This document shows positions 51,190 through 58,556 of a stretch of 64,000 nt of DNA, in pieces (position 1 is the first letter of the stretch; each line of letters starts with the position of its first letter). Below the pieces are notes generated by a model, which did no database searches, was not told the origin of the DNA, and saw nothing but the letters and a program-made list of their open reading frames with translations. The stretch comes from Rhizobiaceae bacterium (lineage in GTDB: Bacteria > Pseudomonadota > Alphaproteobacteria > Rhizobiales > Rhizobiaceae): NCBI GenBank assembly GCA_017640615.1, contig JAEPQK010000003.1:372001-436000 (forward strand), in the 5' to 3' direction. Made by a program: the position numbers and the translations under genes.

Positions 51190-52707
51190 TCACCCGCCAA
51201 GCTTTGGGATCGCATGCGGTGCTGTCGCGATCGATATGTTCTTGGTTTCCATGTAGAAATCAAACGACCAGTCGCCGCCGTCTCGACCAAGGCCGGAGTG
51301 CTTCATGCCACCGAACGGCGTCGGCAGGTGCCTTACATTTTCCGAGTTCACCCAGATCATGCCCGCCTCGAGCGCGTCGGAGACGCGCAGCCCCCGTGTA
51401 ATGTCGGCGGTCCAGACATAACCGGCCAGACCGTAGTCGATGTCATTAGCAATCCGGATCGCTTCCGCCTCATCAGCAAAAGGGATCGCGGTGAGGACCG
51501 GTCCGAAAATCTCCTCTTGGGCTATGCGCATGTCGGAGCGGGCATTGGTGAAAAGCGTCGGCGAGACGTAACATCCGCCACCCGGACCCTCATGGCGGGT
51601 TCCGCCTGCGGCTATGGTGGCGCCTTCCTTTTTCGCGACGTCGAAATAGGACAGCACCTTTTTCTCGTGTTCCGGGTGGATCAGCGGACCGATCACCGTG
51701 TCCGGGTCGAGCGGATGGCCGATTTTTATGCTGGCCGCCTTATCCGCCACCTTCGCGGTAAATTCCTCATAGATCGACGCTTCTACTAGAAGCCGGGACG
51801 ACGAGGTGCAGCGCTCGCCATTGAGCGAGTAGATCATGAAGACGGCCGCGTCCGCCGCTCGCTCCAAATCGCTATCGGAGAACACGATCACCGGGTTCTT
51901 GCCGCCGAGCTCGAAATGAACGCGCTTTAGCGTGGCGGCGCCTTGCCCCATTATGAGCTGGCCTGTGCGGCTTTCGCCGACGAAGCCGATTGCCTTGATA
52001 TCACGGTGTTCCGTCAGTGCCTTGCCAGCGTCCTCGCCAAAACCGTTGACCAGGTTCCAAACACCTTTTGGCAGGCCCGCCTGCTCGGCAATCTCGATCA
52101 ACAGGCTCGCTGTCAGTGGCGAATATTCCGCCGGTTTGTGGACGACCGTACAGCCCGCTGCCAGAGCCGGCGCAATCTTCCACGTGGACAGCATGAAAGG
52201 CGTGTTCCACGGCGTGATGATGCCCACCGGCCCGATTGGCGAACGGCTGGTCAGATTGAGCTGGTTCGGCCCACGCAGCGACGTGCCGTCGCGTGCCGTC
52301 GGCGCCCGGTCGGCAAAAAAGCGGAAATTCTCCGCGCCGCGCAGAGCGGCCTTTGACATGAAGCGCAACGACTGGCCGGTATCCATGCACTCGACAAGCG
52401 CAATCTCTTCCGCCCGCTCGACGATCGCATCCGCGATTTTGTGCAGGAGTTTCTTGCGTTTCGAGCCGTCCATCGCCGCCCATGCTGGAAAGGCCGCCTT
52501 CGCCGCCTGTGCAGCTCGGTCGATATCCTTCGCGCCACTGTGTGCGACCCGGGCAAGCGGCTTCAGATCGACGGGCGAAATGCTCTCGAAATACGCGCCT
52601 GCGGCAGCGGGCACCAGCTCACCATCGATACGGTTGAGCACACCATTCTCGCGGAAACGGGCGAGGTGACGCTCCGCCTTTTCCATATTTTCGCTGAATG
52701 TCGACAT
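51190..52707 (-). CDS. hpaE: 5-carboxymethyl-2-hydroxymuconate semialdehyde dehydrogenase
   Basis: The 505-residue aldehyde dehydrogenase has the ALDH set: the WNTPFMLSTWKIAPALAAG segment, FELGGKNPVIVF with the catalytic Glu, and NGERCTSSSRLLV with the catalytic Cys. The C-terminal GGMKHSGLGRDGGDWSFDFY block is typical of HpaE. It oxidises the ring-cleavage semialdehyde with NAD+. It starts 12 bases after the hpaF stop. Its neighbours make this assignment firm against other ALDHs. Confidence 0.93.
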   Translation of the reverse strand: MSTFSENMEKAERHLARFRENGVLNRIDGELVPAAAGAYFESISPVDLKPLARVAHSGAKDIDRAAQAAKAAFPAWAAMDGSKRKKLLHKIADAIVERAEEIALVECMDTGQSLRFMSKAALRGAENFRFFADRAPTARDGTSLRGPNQLNLTSRSPIGPVGIITPWNTPFMLSTWKIAPALAAGCTVVHKPAEYSPLTASLLIEIAEQAGLPKGVWNLVNGFGEDAGKALTEHRDIKAIGFVGESRTGQLIMGQGAATLKRVHFELGGKNPVIVFSDSDLERAADAAVFMIYSLNGERCTSSSRLLVEASIYEEFTAKVADKAASIKIGHPLDPDTVIGPLIHPEHEKKVLSYFDVAKKEGATIAAGGTRHEGPGGGCYVSPTLFTNARSDMRIAQEEIFGPVLTAIPFADEAEAIRIANDIDYGLAGYVWTADITRGLRVSDALEAGMIWVNSENVRHLPTPFGGMKHSGLGRDGGDWSFDFYMETKNISIATAPHAIPKLGG

Positions 52708-52719
52708 CGCGGCTCCCGC

Positions 52720-53109
52720 TCACTCAGTGCCGCGCAGACGCGCATGCATGCTGTTTTTCTTCCAGCTCGTGACTGGGTCGATCTGGCAAATCTCGAAGGA
52801 CAGTCCGAAATACGGCTCCTCCAACAGAGGGGCGCAGAAATCGCTGAGTGCCGCGAAAATGTTATCGCCTGCTGCCTTGCGCGTGGCCTCATCGCGGCCA
52901 ATGCCGACCCTCAGCATCAGATGCACAAACGCATTGCGCGGATCGACATCGGCGATCGCATAGTTTTCGCTTTTGTAGGCTCTGACGCGGATTCCGCCGA
53001 TCTCGAAGATTCCTGTGTCCAGCGCCGCCTGCCGTGTCGCCTCGCACAGCGCATCGATGTCGAGCCGGTCCTCGAGATTTGCGGAATATTCGATAATGAA
53101 ATGCGGCAC
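52720..53109 (-). CDS. hpaF: 5-carboxymethyl-2-hydroxymuconate delta-isomerase
   Basis: The 129-residue enzyme is a tautomerase-fold isomerase. The correct start is the GTG at 53107-53109, giving MPHFIIEYSANLEDRLD. Removal of Met exposes Pro-1, the catalytic residue of the family, and GGAGA lies eight bases upstream. A more upstream ATG (53139) would bury that proline and lies at or before the predicted transcription start. The rest of the protein (VRVGIGRDEATRKAA...FGLSFEICQID) matches CHMI. First gene of the hpaFED-decarboxylase operon. Confidence 0.92.
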   Translation of the reverse strand: MPHFIIEYSANLEDRLDIDALCEATRQAALDTGIFEIGGIRVRAYKSENYAIADVDPRNAFVHLMLRVGIGRDEATRKAAGDNIFAALSDFCAPLLEEPYFGLSFEICQIDPVTSWKKNSMHARLRGTE

Positions 53110-53130
53110 CCGTCTTTTCTCCGGCAGGCA

Positions 53131-53170
53131 TTGCGCCATTTTCATTAACAAGTTAAATATATAGCGGCAA
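53131..53170. promoter_or_regulatory. Overlapping divergent hpa promoters with shared dyad
   Basis: Plus strand: TTGCGC (53131-53136), 17 bases, TAAATA (53154-53159). Minus strand: TTGCCG (53165-53170), 17 bases, TAATGA (53142-53147). Both spacers cover the dyad TTAAC-AA-GTTAA (53145-53156). A single HpaR dimer bound there could block both promoters, controlling hpaFED-decarboxylase and the aldolase-FAH-hpaR genes together. Confidence 0.6.
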
Positions 53171-53204
53171 CTGTCAAGCCCAGTCTTCGCAAGGGGAGAA
53201 CCAC

Positions 53205-54107
53205 GTGCTTTCACTCGACGCCGACTTCCTGAGAGGCTCTATCCCGCCGCTCGTCACCCCCTTCAAGGATGGCGCCGTCGACTATGACGCCTATGCCGGG
53301 CTGGTTGAGTTTCAAGCGCGTGAGGGCTCGCACGGCGTACTCATCAACGGCACGACCTCAGAGCCCTCTTCGCTGACGGTGGAAGAACGTAACCGCCTCG
53401 TCGATGTCGGCGTCGAGGCCGCCGCAGGTCGCCTCACGGTGGTAGCTGCCACAGGCTCCCAGAGCCTCGCCGAAACAGGTGCGCTGACCAAACATGCCGC
53501 TGCCAACAAGGGCGTCGATGCGCTGCTGATCGTGACGCCATACTATTCCCGCCCGCCGCAGCGCGGGCTTGTCGAATACTACCGGGTGCTCAACGAGCTC
53601 CACGACAAGCCGTGGATGATCTACCACATTCCCGGCCGCGCGGCGGTCGACGTGAAGATCGACACCGCCAAGGAGATAGACAAGGCGTGCCCGACCTTCG
53701 TCGGCATGAAACATGCCTCGCTCGATCTCGCCTATGTCTCCGAGTTGTTCGAAGCCGTAAGCCATGATCTTCGGGTCTTTGTCGGGTTGGAGGAGTTGTC
53801 CTTCCCAATGATGGCAGTCGGCGCCTGCGGTCTCATGAACGCAGTCGGCAATCTGCGGCCGAAACCGCTAGCGGAGATGTGTGAGGCCGTCTGGGCCGGA
53901 GACCTTAACAAGGCGAGCTCGCTGCATCACAAGCTGTTCGAGATCAACAAGGCGGTCTTCTACGACATCAACCCGATCCCGATGAAATATATGATGAAGC
54001 GGCTCGGCATCATGCCCGCAAACGAGCACCGCCTGCCGCTTGTGCCCGCAACCGCCGAGCTTGAGGCCAAGCTCGACGACGTGCTGAAACGCACAGGACT
54101 GCTCTGA
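53205..54107 (+). CDS. DapA-family aldolase of the homoprotocatechuate pathway (HpaI-like function)
   Basis: The 300-residue protein is a DHDPS/NAL-family aldolase. The Schiff-base lysine is K169 (FVGMKHAS) and the tyrosine relay Y140 sits in IYHIPGRA. Residues 45-51 (VLINGTT) align with the GTT motif. In several hpa clusters a DapA-type enzyme (the HpaI-not-DapA group) replaces the classical HpaI aldolase, cleaving 2,4-dihydroxyhept-2-enedioate. The GTG start at 53205 is preceded by GGGGAG. The stop overlaps the next ATG (TGATG). It is not lysine biosynthetic DapA by context. Confidence 0.85.
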   Translation: MLSLDADFLRGSIPPLVTPFKDGAVDYDAYAGLVEFQAREGSHGVLINGTTSEPSSLTVEERNRLVDVGVEAAAGRLTVVAATGSQSLAETGALTKHAAANKGVDALLIVTPYYSRPPQRGLVEYYRVLNELHDKPWMIYHIPGRAAVDVKIDTAKEIDKACPTFVGMKHASLDLAYVSELFEAVSHDLRVFVGLEELSFPMMAVGACGLMNAVGNLRPKPLAEMCEAVWAGDLNKASSLHHKLFEINKAVFYDINPIPMKYMMKRLGIMPANEHRLPLVPATAELEAKLDDVLKRTGLL

Positions 54108-54958
54108 TGCGCCTGCTGACATTCAGCATCGACGGAGAAATGCGGCCGGGCGCGCTCGTCGGAGAAGACGGTGTCGCCGATCTCGGCCAACGCATGGGCG
54201 CGGCGAGCATACGCCAGATCATCGCCGAAAACCGTATTGCAGAAGCAGAAAATGCGGCGGCAATGGCCGACTTCGATCTCACCAGTGTTGAGCTCGAGCA
54301 ACCAATGCCGGACGCAAACCGCATTTTCTGCGTTGGCGTTAACTATATGAACCGCAATGAGGAATACAAAGACGGCTCCGCAGCGCCGCAATATCCCTCT
54401 CTGTTCATGCGCACCCCGGCATCCTTTGTCGCGCATGGCAAGCCGCTGACGATCCCGCGCGAGTCCGAACAACTCGATTACGAGGGCGAGATCGTGCTGG
54501 TGATCGGCAATCCCGGCCGCCGTATCGCCCGGGCCGAAGCGATGAGCCATGTCGCCGGCCTTACGATCATGAATGAAGGATCGATCCGCGACTGGATCCG
54601 CCACGGCAAGTTCAATGTCACGCAGGGCAAGAATTTCGACGGCACCGGCGGGATCGGTCCGTGGATCGAGACCGACCTGTTGAAATTCGACACCGGCGAC
54701 ATCCGCCTTGAAACCCGCGTCAATGGCGAGCTGCGCCAGCAGGACAGCACGGCCTCCATGGCCTTCCCATTTGCGCGAATCATCGAATATGTCTCAAGCT
54801 TTACGCGGCTGATTCCCGGCGATCTGATCGCTACCGGAACGCCGACAGGAGCCGGCGCCCGATTCGATCCGCCGCGGTGGCTACGAAAGGGCGATCTGGT
54901 CGAGGTGAGGGTCGCGGGCATCGGCACGCTGACGAACGGAGTGGAAGAAGAGAATTGA
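54107..54958 (+). CDS. Fumarylacetoacetate hydrolase-family enzyme (HpaG-like decarboxylase/isomerase candidate)
   Basis: The 283-residue protein has the FAH fold with an N-terminal lid and a catalytic domain: FCVGVNYMNRNEEY, LDYEGEIVLVIG (acidic metal ligands ExE), TIMNEGSIRDW, TQGKNFDGTGGIGPWI and GDLIATGTPTGAG. In homoprotocatechuate degradation HpaG (isomerase/decarboxylase) and the hydratase HpaH are related enzymes. Here there is one FAH protein, so which step it performs is uncertain. The ATG overlaps the aldolase stop and the stop overlaps the hpaR TTG. Confidence 0.82.
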   Translation: MRLLTFSIDGEMRPGALVGEDGVADLGQRMGAASIRQIIAENRIAEAENAAAMADFDLTSVELEQPMPDANRIFCVGVNYMNRNEEYKDGSAAPQYPSLFMRTPASFVAHGKPLTIPRESEQLDYEGEIVLVIGNPGRRIARAEAMSHVAGLTIMNEGSIRDWIRHGKFNVTQGKNFDGTGGIGPWIETDLLKFDTGDIRLETRVNGELRQQDSTASMAFPFARIIEYVSSFTRLIPGDLIATGTPTGAGARFDPPRWLRKGDLVEVRVAGIGTLTNGVEEEN

Positions 54959-55428
54959 ATCGGGATGCCAAGCGCACACTGCCTGCCTCTCCGGAAGACC
55001 GGCTGTTGCCGCGCGACACGCGCCGCTCGCTACCGATCGCGCTGTTGCGTGCACGCGAAGCGGTGATGTCGCGCTTCCGGCCGATGCTTGCCGAACACGG
55101 CGTGACGGAACAGCAATGGCGCACGCTGCGTGTGCTTTACGAAGCAGGCGCAATCGAAGCGGCGGAGCTTGCACAACGCGCCTGCGTTCTACCGCCGAGC
55201 CTTACCCGCATCATCATGGCGCTGGAGGAACGCGGCCTGCTCACCCGCACCCGCCACGAAAAGGACGGACGCCGGGTCCTGCTTGATATTACCGATCGGG
55301 GAAGGACGCTGATCGCCGCTGTCACGCCGGAAAGCGTCGCGATTTACCGCGAGATGGAAGCGAAATTCGGCAAGGAAGAAATCGAGCGTTTGCTCGACCA
55401 GCTCGAAAGCCTCGTCGACGCTCTCTGA
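54955..55428 (+). CDS. hpaR: HpaR, MarR-family regulator of the homoprotocatechuate operon
   Basis: The 157-residue MarR-type winged helix protein has RPMLAEHGVTEQQWRTLRVLYEAGAIEAAELAQRACVLPPSLTRIIMALEERGLLTR and the RHEKDGRRVLLDITDRG wing, the pattern of HpaR. TTG at 54955 is the likely start because it overlaps the preceding stop and yields NRDAKRTLP; a long upstream in-frame extension is antisense-like. It should repress the divergent hpa promoters by binding the dyad at 53145-53156 and be relieved by 3,4-dihydroxyphenylacetate or a related compound. Confidence 0.88.
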   Translation: MNRDAKRTLPASPEDRLLPRDTRRSLPIALLRAREAVMSRFRPMLAEHGVTEQQWRTLRVLYEAGAIEAAELAQRACVLPPSLTRIIMALEERGLLTRTRHEKDGRRVLLDITDRGRTLIAAVTPESVAIYREMEAKFGKEEIERLLDQLESLVDAL

Positions 55429-55429
55429 C

Positions 55430-55457
55430 GGGGCGGGCTCGGAATGCAGCCCGCCCC
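55430..55457. terminator. Convergent terminator-like hairpin
   Basis: GGGGCGGGCT (55430-55439) and AGCCCGCCCC (55448-55457) form a 10-bp perfect stem between hpaR and the convergent glutamine synthetase-like gene. It lacks a T-run and could serve both directions. Confidence 0.6.
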
Positions 55458-55475
55458 AGCAGCGCACCCCCGCGC

Positions 55476-56783
55476 TTAGTACGTCGCCTCGTAGGCAGCG
55501 CAGCGCGCTGCCACATCCAGATCGGCAACCTGAGCAATCTCGCCCTTCTTGTGGGCGAGATAGACCTGCGTGAACTTTTCCCCGAACCAGCCGCTCGCGA
55601 CCTTGTTGCCGGCAAACCGCTCCAGCGCCTCTTCGAGCGTGGTCGGCAGCCGAACGAAGCCGCGCTTTTTCAACTCTTCCGGCGGAAGCACAGAGAGGTC
55701 TTCCTCTGTCGGCGCCGGCGCTTCCAGCCCTTCTTCAATGCCCTGAGCCCCGGCATGAACGATGGCCGCCAGTGCCAGATGCGGGCACGCAGCGGCGTCG
55801 GCCGCTCTGTATTCGATGTTGAACTGACGCGCGATCGACTCAGGGTCCTTGGCGGTCACCGGGCATACGCGCAGCGAGGCCTCGCGGTCGCGATAGCCGA
55901 GATTGTTGTAAGCCGCCGACCAGCGATGCGGGGTGAGCCGCTCATAGGAAATAACCGACGGAGCGGTCAGCGCGATGATGCTGTCGAGATATTTGAGCAC
56001 CCCGGCCGAAAATGCGCTGGTGAGCTTGGACATGCCACACGGCCCGTCCGCGTCGTATGTCTTGGGGTCGCCGTTGGCGTCGACAAAGCTCATATGGATG
56101 TGAACGCCGTTGCCGACGCTCGCCACATCGCGGATCGGAGTGAAGGTGGCTGCTTTTCCGAGGTGCCGCGCAGCCGAGCGGGTCAGCTCGCGCAGAATGA
56201 CTGCGGCATCCGCCGATCGCACGCCTTTCTCGGGACCGATAACAACCTCATATTGGTTGCCGCCATATTCCTTCATGATGCTGTCGGGCTTGAGGCCTGC
56301 CCCTTCGATGAGGCTGATTAGCGTCTCGCAAAGCGTGCGCTCCAACTCGAACCCTTCGCGGCCATAAGCCTGATTGAGCAGCATGGGTTCGCCCCTCAGC
56401 TGAAACTCATGCTCAAAGGCTGCAATCAGCTGAACGCCGGCGAGGCGCTCCAGCCGGGCCAATGCGCTTTTCAGGACCGCCCGCGTGCACAACGACCAGG
56501 GCTCGCCTTCCAGCGTGACGATATCGCCGAGCATGAACCGCTCGACCGTATCGCCAAAGCTCGCTTCGACACCGGTCGTTTCGTCGGGAATAAGCAGCAA
56601 ATCGCCCAACGCACCGAAAGGGCTTTCGGAGATGGTATCGAAGCAGGTGATCTGCACATTGGTCGGCGTCCAGCCGACCCCGCGCCTGAGGCGGCGCTGC
56701 GTATCTTCAGCCGGGAATGCCTTACCCCGCACCTTGCCTGCGATGTCGCAGGTGGCTGCAAACATGAGCGGTGTCTGGTTCAC
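55476..56783 (-). CDS. Glutamine synthetase family protein (gamma-glutamyl-amine ligase type)
   Basis: The 435-residue protein has the glutamine synthetase catalytic fold: FEHEFQL (metal/glutamate), YGGNQYEVVIGPEKG, NGVHIHMSF and the ERLTPHRWSAAYNN segment. The N-terminal beta-grasp domain is short and the adenylylation region is not conserved, unlike GlnA. It resembles amine-accepting relatives such as PuuA or other gamma-glutamyl ligases, which would fit a cluster producing amines. GTG at 56781-56783 overlaps the stop of the RpiR gene; ATG 56765 is the alternative. Confidence 0.87.
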   Translation of the reverse strand: MNQTPLMFAATCDIAGKVRGKAFPAEDTQRRLRRGVGWTPTNVQITCFDTISESPFGALGDLLLIPDETTGVEASFGDTVERFMLGDIVTLEGEPWSLCTRAVLKSALARLERLAGVQLIAAFEHEFQLRGEPMLLNQAYGREGFELERTLCETLISLIEGAGLKPDSIMKEYGGNQYEVVIGPEKGVRSADAAVILRELTRSAARHLGKAATFTPIRDVASVGNGVHIHMSFVDANGDPKTYDADGPCGMSKLTSAFSAGVLKYLDSIIALTAPSVISYERLTPHRWSAAYNNLGYRDREASLRVCPVTAKDPESIARQFNIEYRAADAAACPHLALAAIVHAGAQGIEEGLEAPAPTEEDLSVLPPEELKKRGFVRLPTTLEEALERFAGNKVASGWFGEKFTQVYLAHKKGEIAQVADLDVAARCAAYEATY

Positions 56784-57631
56784 TTGTCGCTGTCCCGTTC
56801 CTTGATGCGCACTTCGTCCCAGGCGCGAATGCGCGTGCGGGTCTGTTCCCAGTTATCCTCGGCGATGCGCGTCACGATCGCTTCGATCACGGCGAGCGCA
56901 GGAGTGTAGGTGTCCCACAGGGTGCCGCTTTCGATCGGAACTGCGAGCACTTCCGCCGCGTGTCTCGCAACCGGCGAAAGCCATTTGTCCGTCATCAAAA
57001 CGATGCGCACGCCGCGCGCGCTGGCTTTTTCCGCGAGCCGCTCGAGATCGGTCTGGTAGCGGCGGAAATCGGCAATGAAGAGCGCATCGCCGGACCGCAT
57101 TCTCAGCAGATATTCCGGCCAGGTTTCCACGTCGCTCGGCAAATGGAAGACGTCCTTGCGCGCCTGTCGCAAATGGAACGAGAGCTGAAACGCGATCGTA
57201 TTCGAGGCGCGTCCGCCGAGCGCATAGATGCTGCGCTGTGGGTCCGATAGCAGCTTGCAGATACGTGCGAACTGATCTTCGGTGATCGCTTGCGCCGAAT
57301 CCGCCATCAGAGCGGTCGCACGCCCGATGAAATCGGACAGATAGCCGCCGGCGGGCCGGCCGCCGCGGTCCTGCAGCTCGACAGGCGATTTCTCGCCCTC
57401 TTTCAGTTCAAGCAGCAGGTCGCGCTGGAATTCCTGATAGCCGCCGAGCCCAATCTTGGCCACGAAACGCGTGATCGAAGGCGCCGAAACCTCGGCGCGC
57501 TTTGCAAGCTCCTGGATCGACACCAACCCGGCATAGGGGTAGTCTGCAAGCAGCGCCGAGGCCAGCTTGCGCTCGCTCGCAGTCAGCTCAGATGCGACGT
57601 TTTCGACGCGCTCTTTGACGGTCATGGCCAT
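56780..57631 (-). CDS. RpiR/MurR-family regulator (HTH plus SIS domain)
   Basis: The 283-residue regulator has an N-terminal HTH_6 domain (about residues 3-75): LTASERKLASALLADYPYAGLVSIQELAKRAEVSAPSITRFVAKIGLGGYQEF. A C-terminal SIS domain (about 120-250, with YALGGRASNTIAFQLSFHLRQ) senses a phospho-sugar or other ligand. It drives the GS-like gene with which it overlaps. Two tandem ATG codons lie at 57623-57631; the outer one is used. A 12-bp inverted repeat lies just upstream. Confidence 0.9.
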   Translation of the reverse strand: MAMTVKERVENVASELTASERKLASALLADYPYAGLVSIQELAKRAEVSAPSITRFVAKIGLGGYQEFQRDLLLELKEGEKSPVELQDRGGRPAGGYLSDFIGRATALMADSAQAITEDQFARICKLLSDPQRSIYALGGRASNTIAFQLSFHLRQARKDVFHLPSDVETWPEYLLRMRSGDALFIADFRRYQTDLERLAEKASARGVRIVLMTDKWLSPVARHAAEVLAVPIESGTLWDTYTPALAVIEAIVTRIAEDNWEQTRTRIRAWDEVRIKERDSDK

Positions 57632-57669
57632 GCTGCATTGTCTCGATTGCAGCGCCAAGCATCTAAGAA

Positions 57670-57716
57670 AATATTTTTTCAGTCAAGATAAAATCGGATA
57701 TATGTGAAAAAATATT
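57670..57716 (-). promoter_or_regulatory. Operator/promoter region of the RpiR-GS operon
   Basis: AATATTTTTTCA (57670-57681) and TGAAAAAATATT (57705-57716) are perfect 12-base inverted copies separated by 23 bases. Each half resembles the TGAAA-(A/T)n-TTTC core of RpiR/MurR-type operators. A minus-strand -35, TTGACT, adjoins the left copy. The likely bound protein is the RpiR product itself. Confidence 0.6.
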
Positions 57717-57723
57717 ACCGTAG

Positions 57724-58548
57724 CTATGCCGCTTCGCCTCGCCCCCGCATATGAACGAGACCATTTGCGTCGGCGGTCCAGTACGAGCCATCCACACCGG
57801 CGCAAACATCGAGCGGGTTGCCCGCATAGGCGGGCGACAGGCTGCGATACGTGAAGACATTCGGCGCACCGCCGCCGCGCGACGCGGCGAGATTGAACAA
57901 CAGCGTCGCTTGAAGCGGCCCGTGCACAACCAACCCGGGATATCCTTCAACGCCCGTTGCATAATCCAGTTCATAGTGGATGCGATGACCGTTGAAGGTG
58001 AGAGCTGAGTAGCGGAATAGCAGCACCGGCGAGGGTTCGAGCCGCCGCGTCGTCACGGGCTCTTCCTCCGCCGGCGGGCCATCTCCAGCGGACGTGCCGT
58101 CGGCGCGGTAGACAATGTCGTGCCGTTCGCGGATCGCCAGGCCACGCGGTGAGTAATAGTCGTGATCAACCGCGACGAACCACAATTCGCCGCTGCGGCC
58201 CTGTTTGCGGGTTACATTGGCGATCGTGGAGACACGGCGCACGCTGTCGCCGATCCTGAGCGGGGCGATCGTTTCAATACGCCCGCCGGCCCACATGCGC
58301 CTTGGCAGCGGCACCGGCGGCAGGTCGCGGTTTTTGGCGGGATGCCCGTCGCGCCCCAGCGCGTCCATTGGGGCAATCGCGGGCGACAGGCACCAATGCA
58401 GGCAAAGCGGCGCTTCACCTTCTTCCGTGGGCGCAAGCCAGTCGCCGAAGATTGCGCGAAAGCTCTCCGCGAGCCGAGGCGTCACCTTATCGACGGTTTC
58501 GCTGGTGCGACCGATCCATTCGGCGAAGGGCTGCGCGACTTGCGCCAT
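57724..58548 (-). CDS. MaoC-like/FAS1-type dehydratase (mesaconyl-C4-CoA hydratase-like)
   Basis: The 274-residue protein has a double hot-dog organisation: an N-terminal FAS1-type dehydratase region (WIGRTSETVDKVTP...PLPRRMWAGGRIE) and a C-terminal hot-dog with FRYSALTFNGHRIHYELDYATGVEGYPGLVVHGP, in which the dehydratase Asp/His are replaced in the HTD2 manner. It resembles mesaconyl-C4-CoA hydratases and HTD2-type proteins acting on acyl-CoA. It is eight bases downstream of the acyl-CoA dehydrogenase gene, so the two probably act in one beta-oxidation-like step. Confidence 0.82.
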   Translation of the reverse strand: MAQVAQPFAEWIGRTSETVDKVTPRLAESFRAIFGDWLAPTEEGEAPLCLHWCLSPAIAPMDALGRDGHPAKNRDLPPVPLPRRMWAGGRIETIAPLRIGDSVRRVSTIANVTRKQGRSGELWFVAVDHDYYSPRGLAIRERHDIVYRADGTSAGDGPPAEEEPVTTRRLEPSPVLLFRYSALTFNGHRIHYELDYATGVEGYPGLVVHGPLQATLLFNLAASRGGGAPNVFTYRSLSPAYAGNPLDVCAGVDGSYWTADANGLVHMRGRGEAA

Positions 58549-58556
58549 GTCACCGC

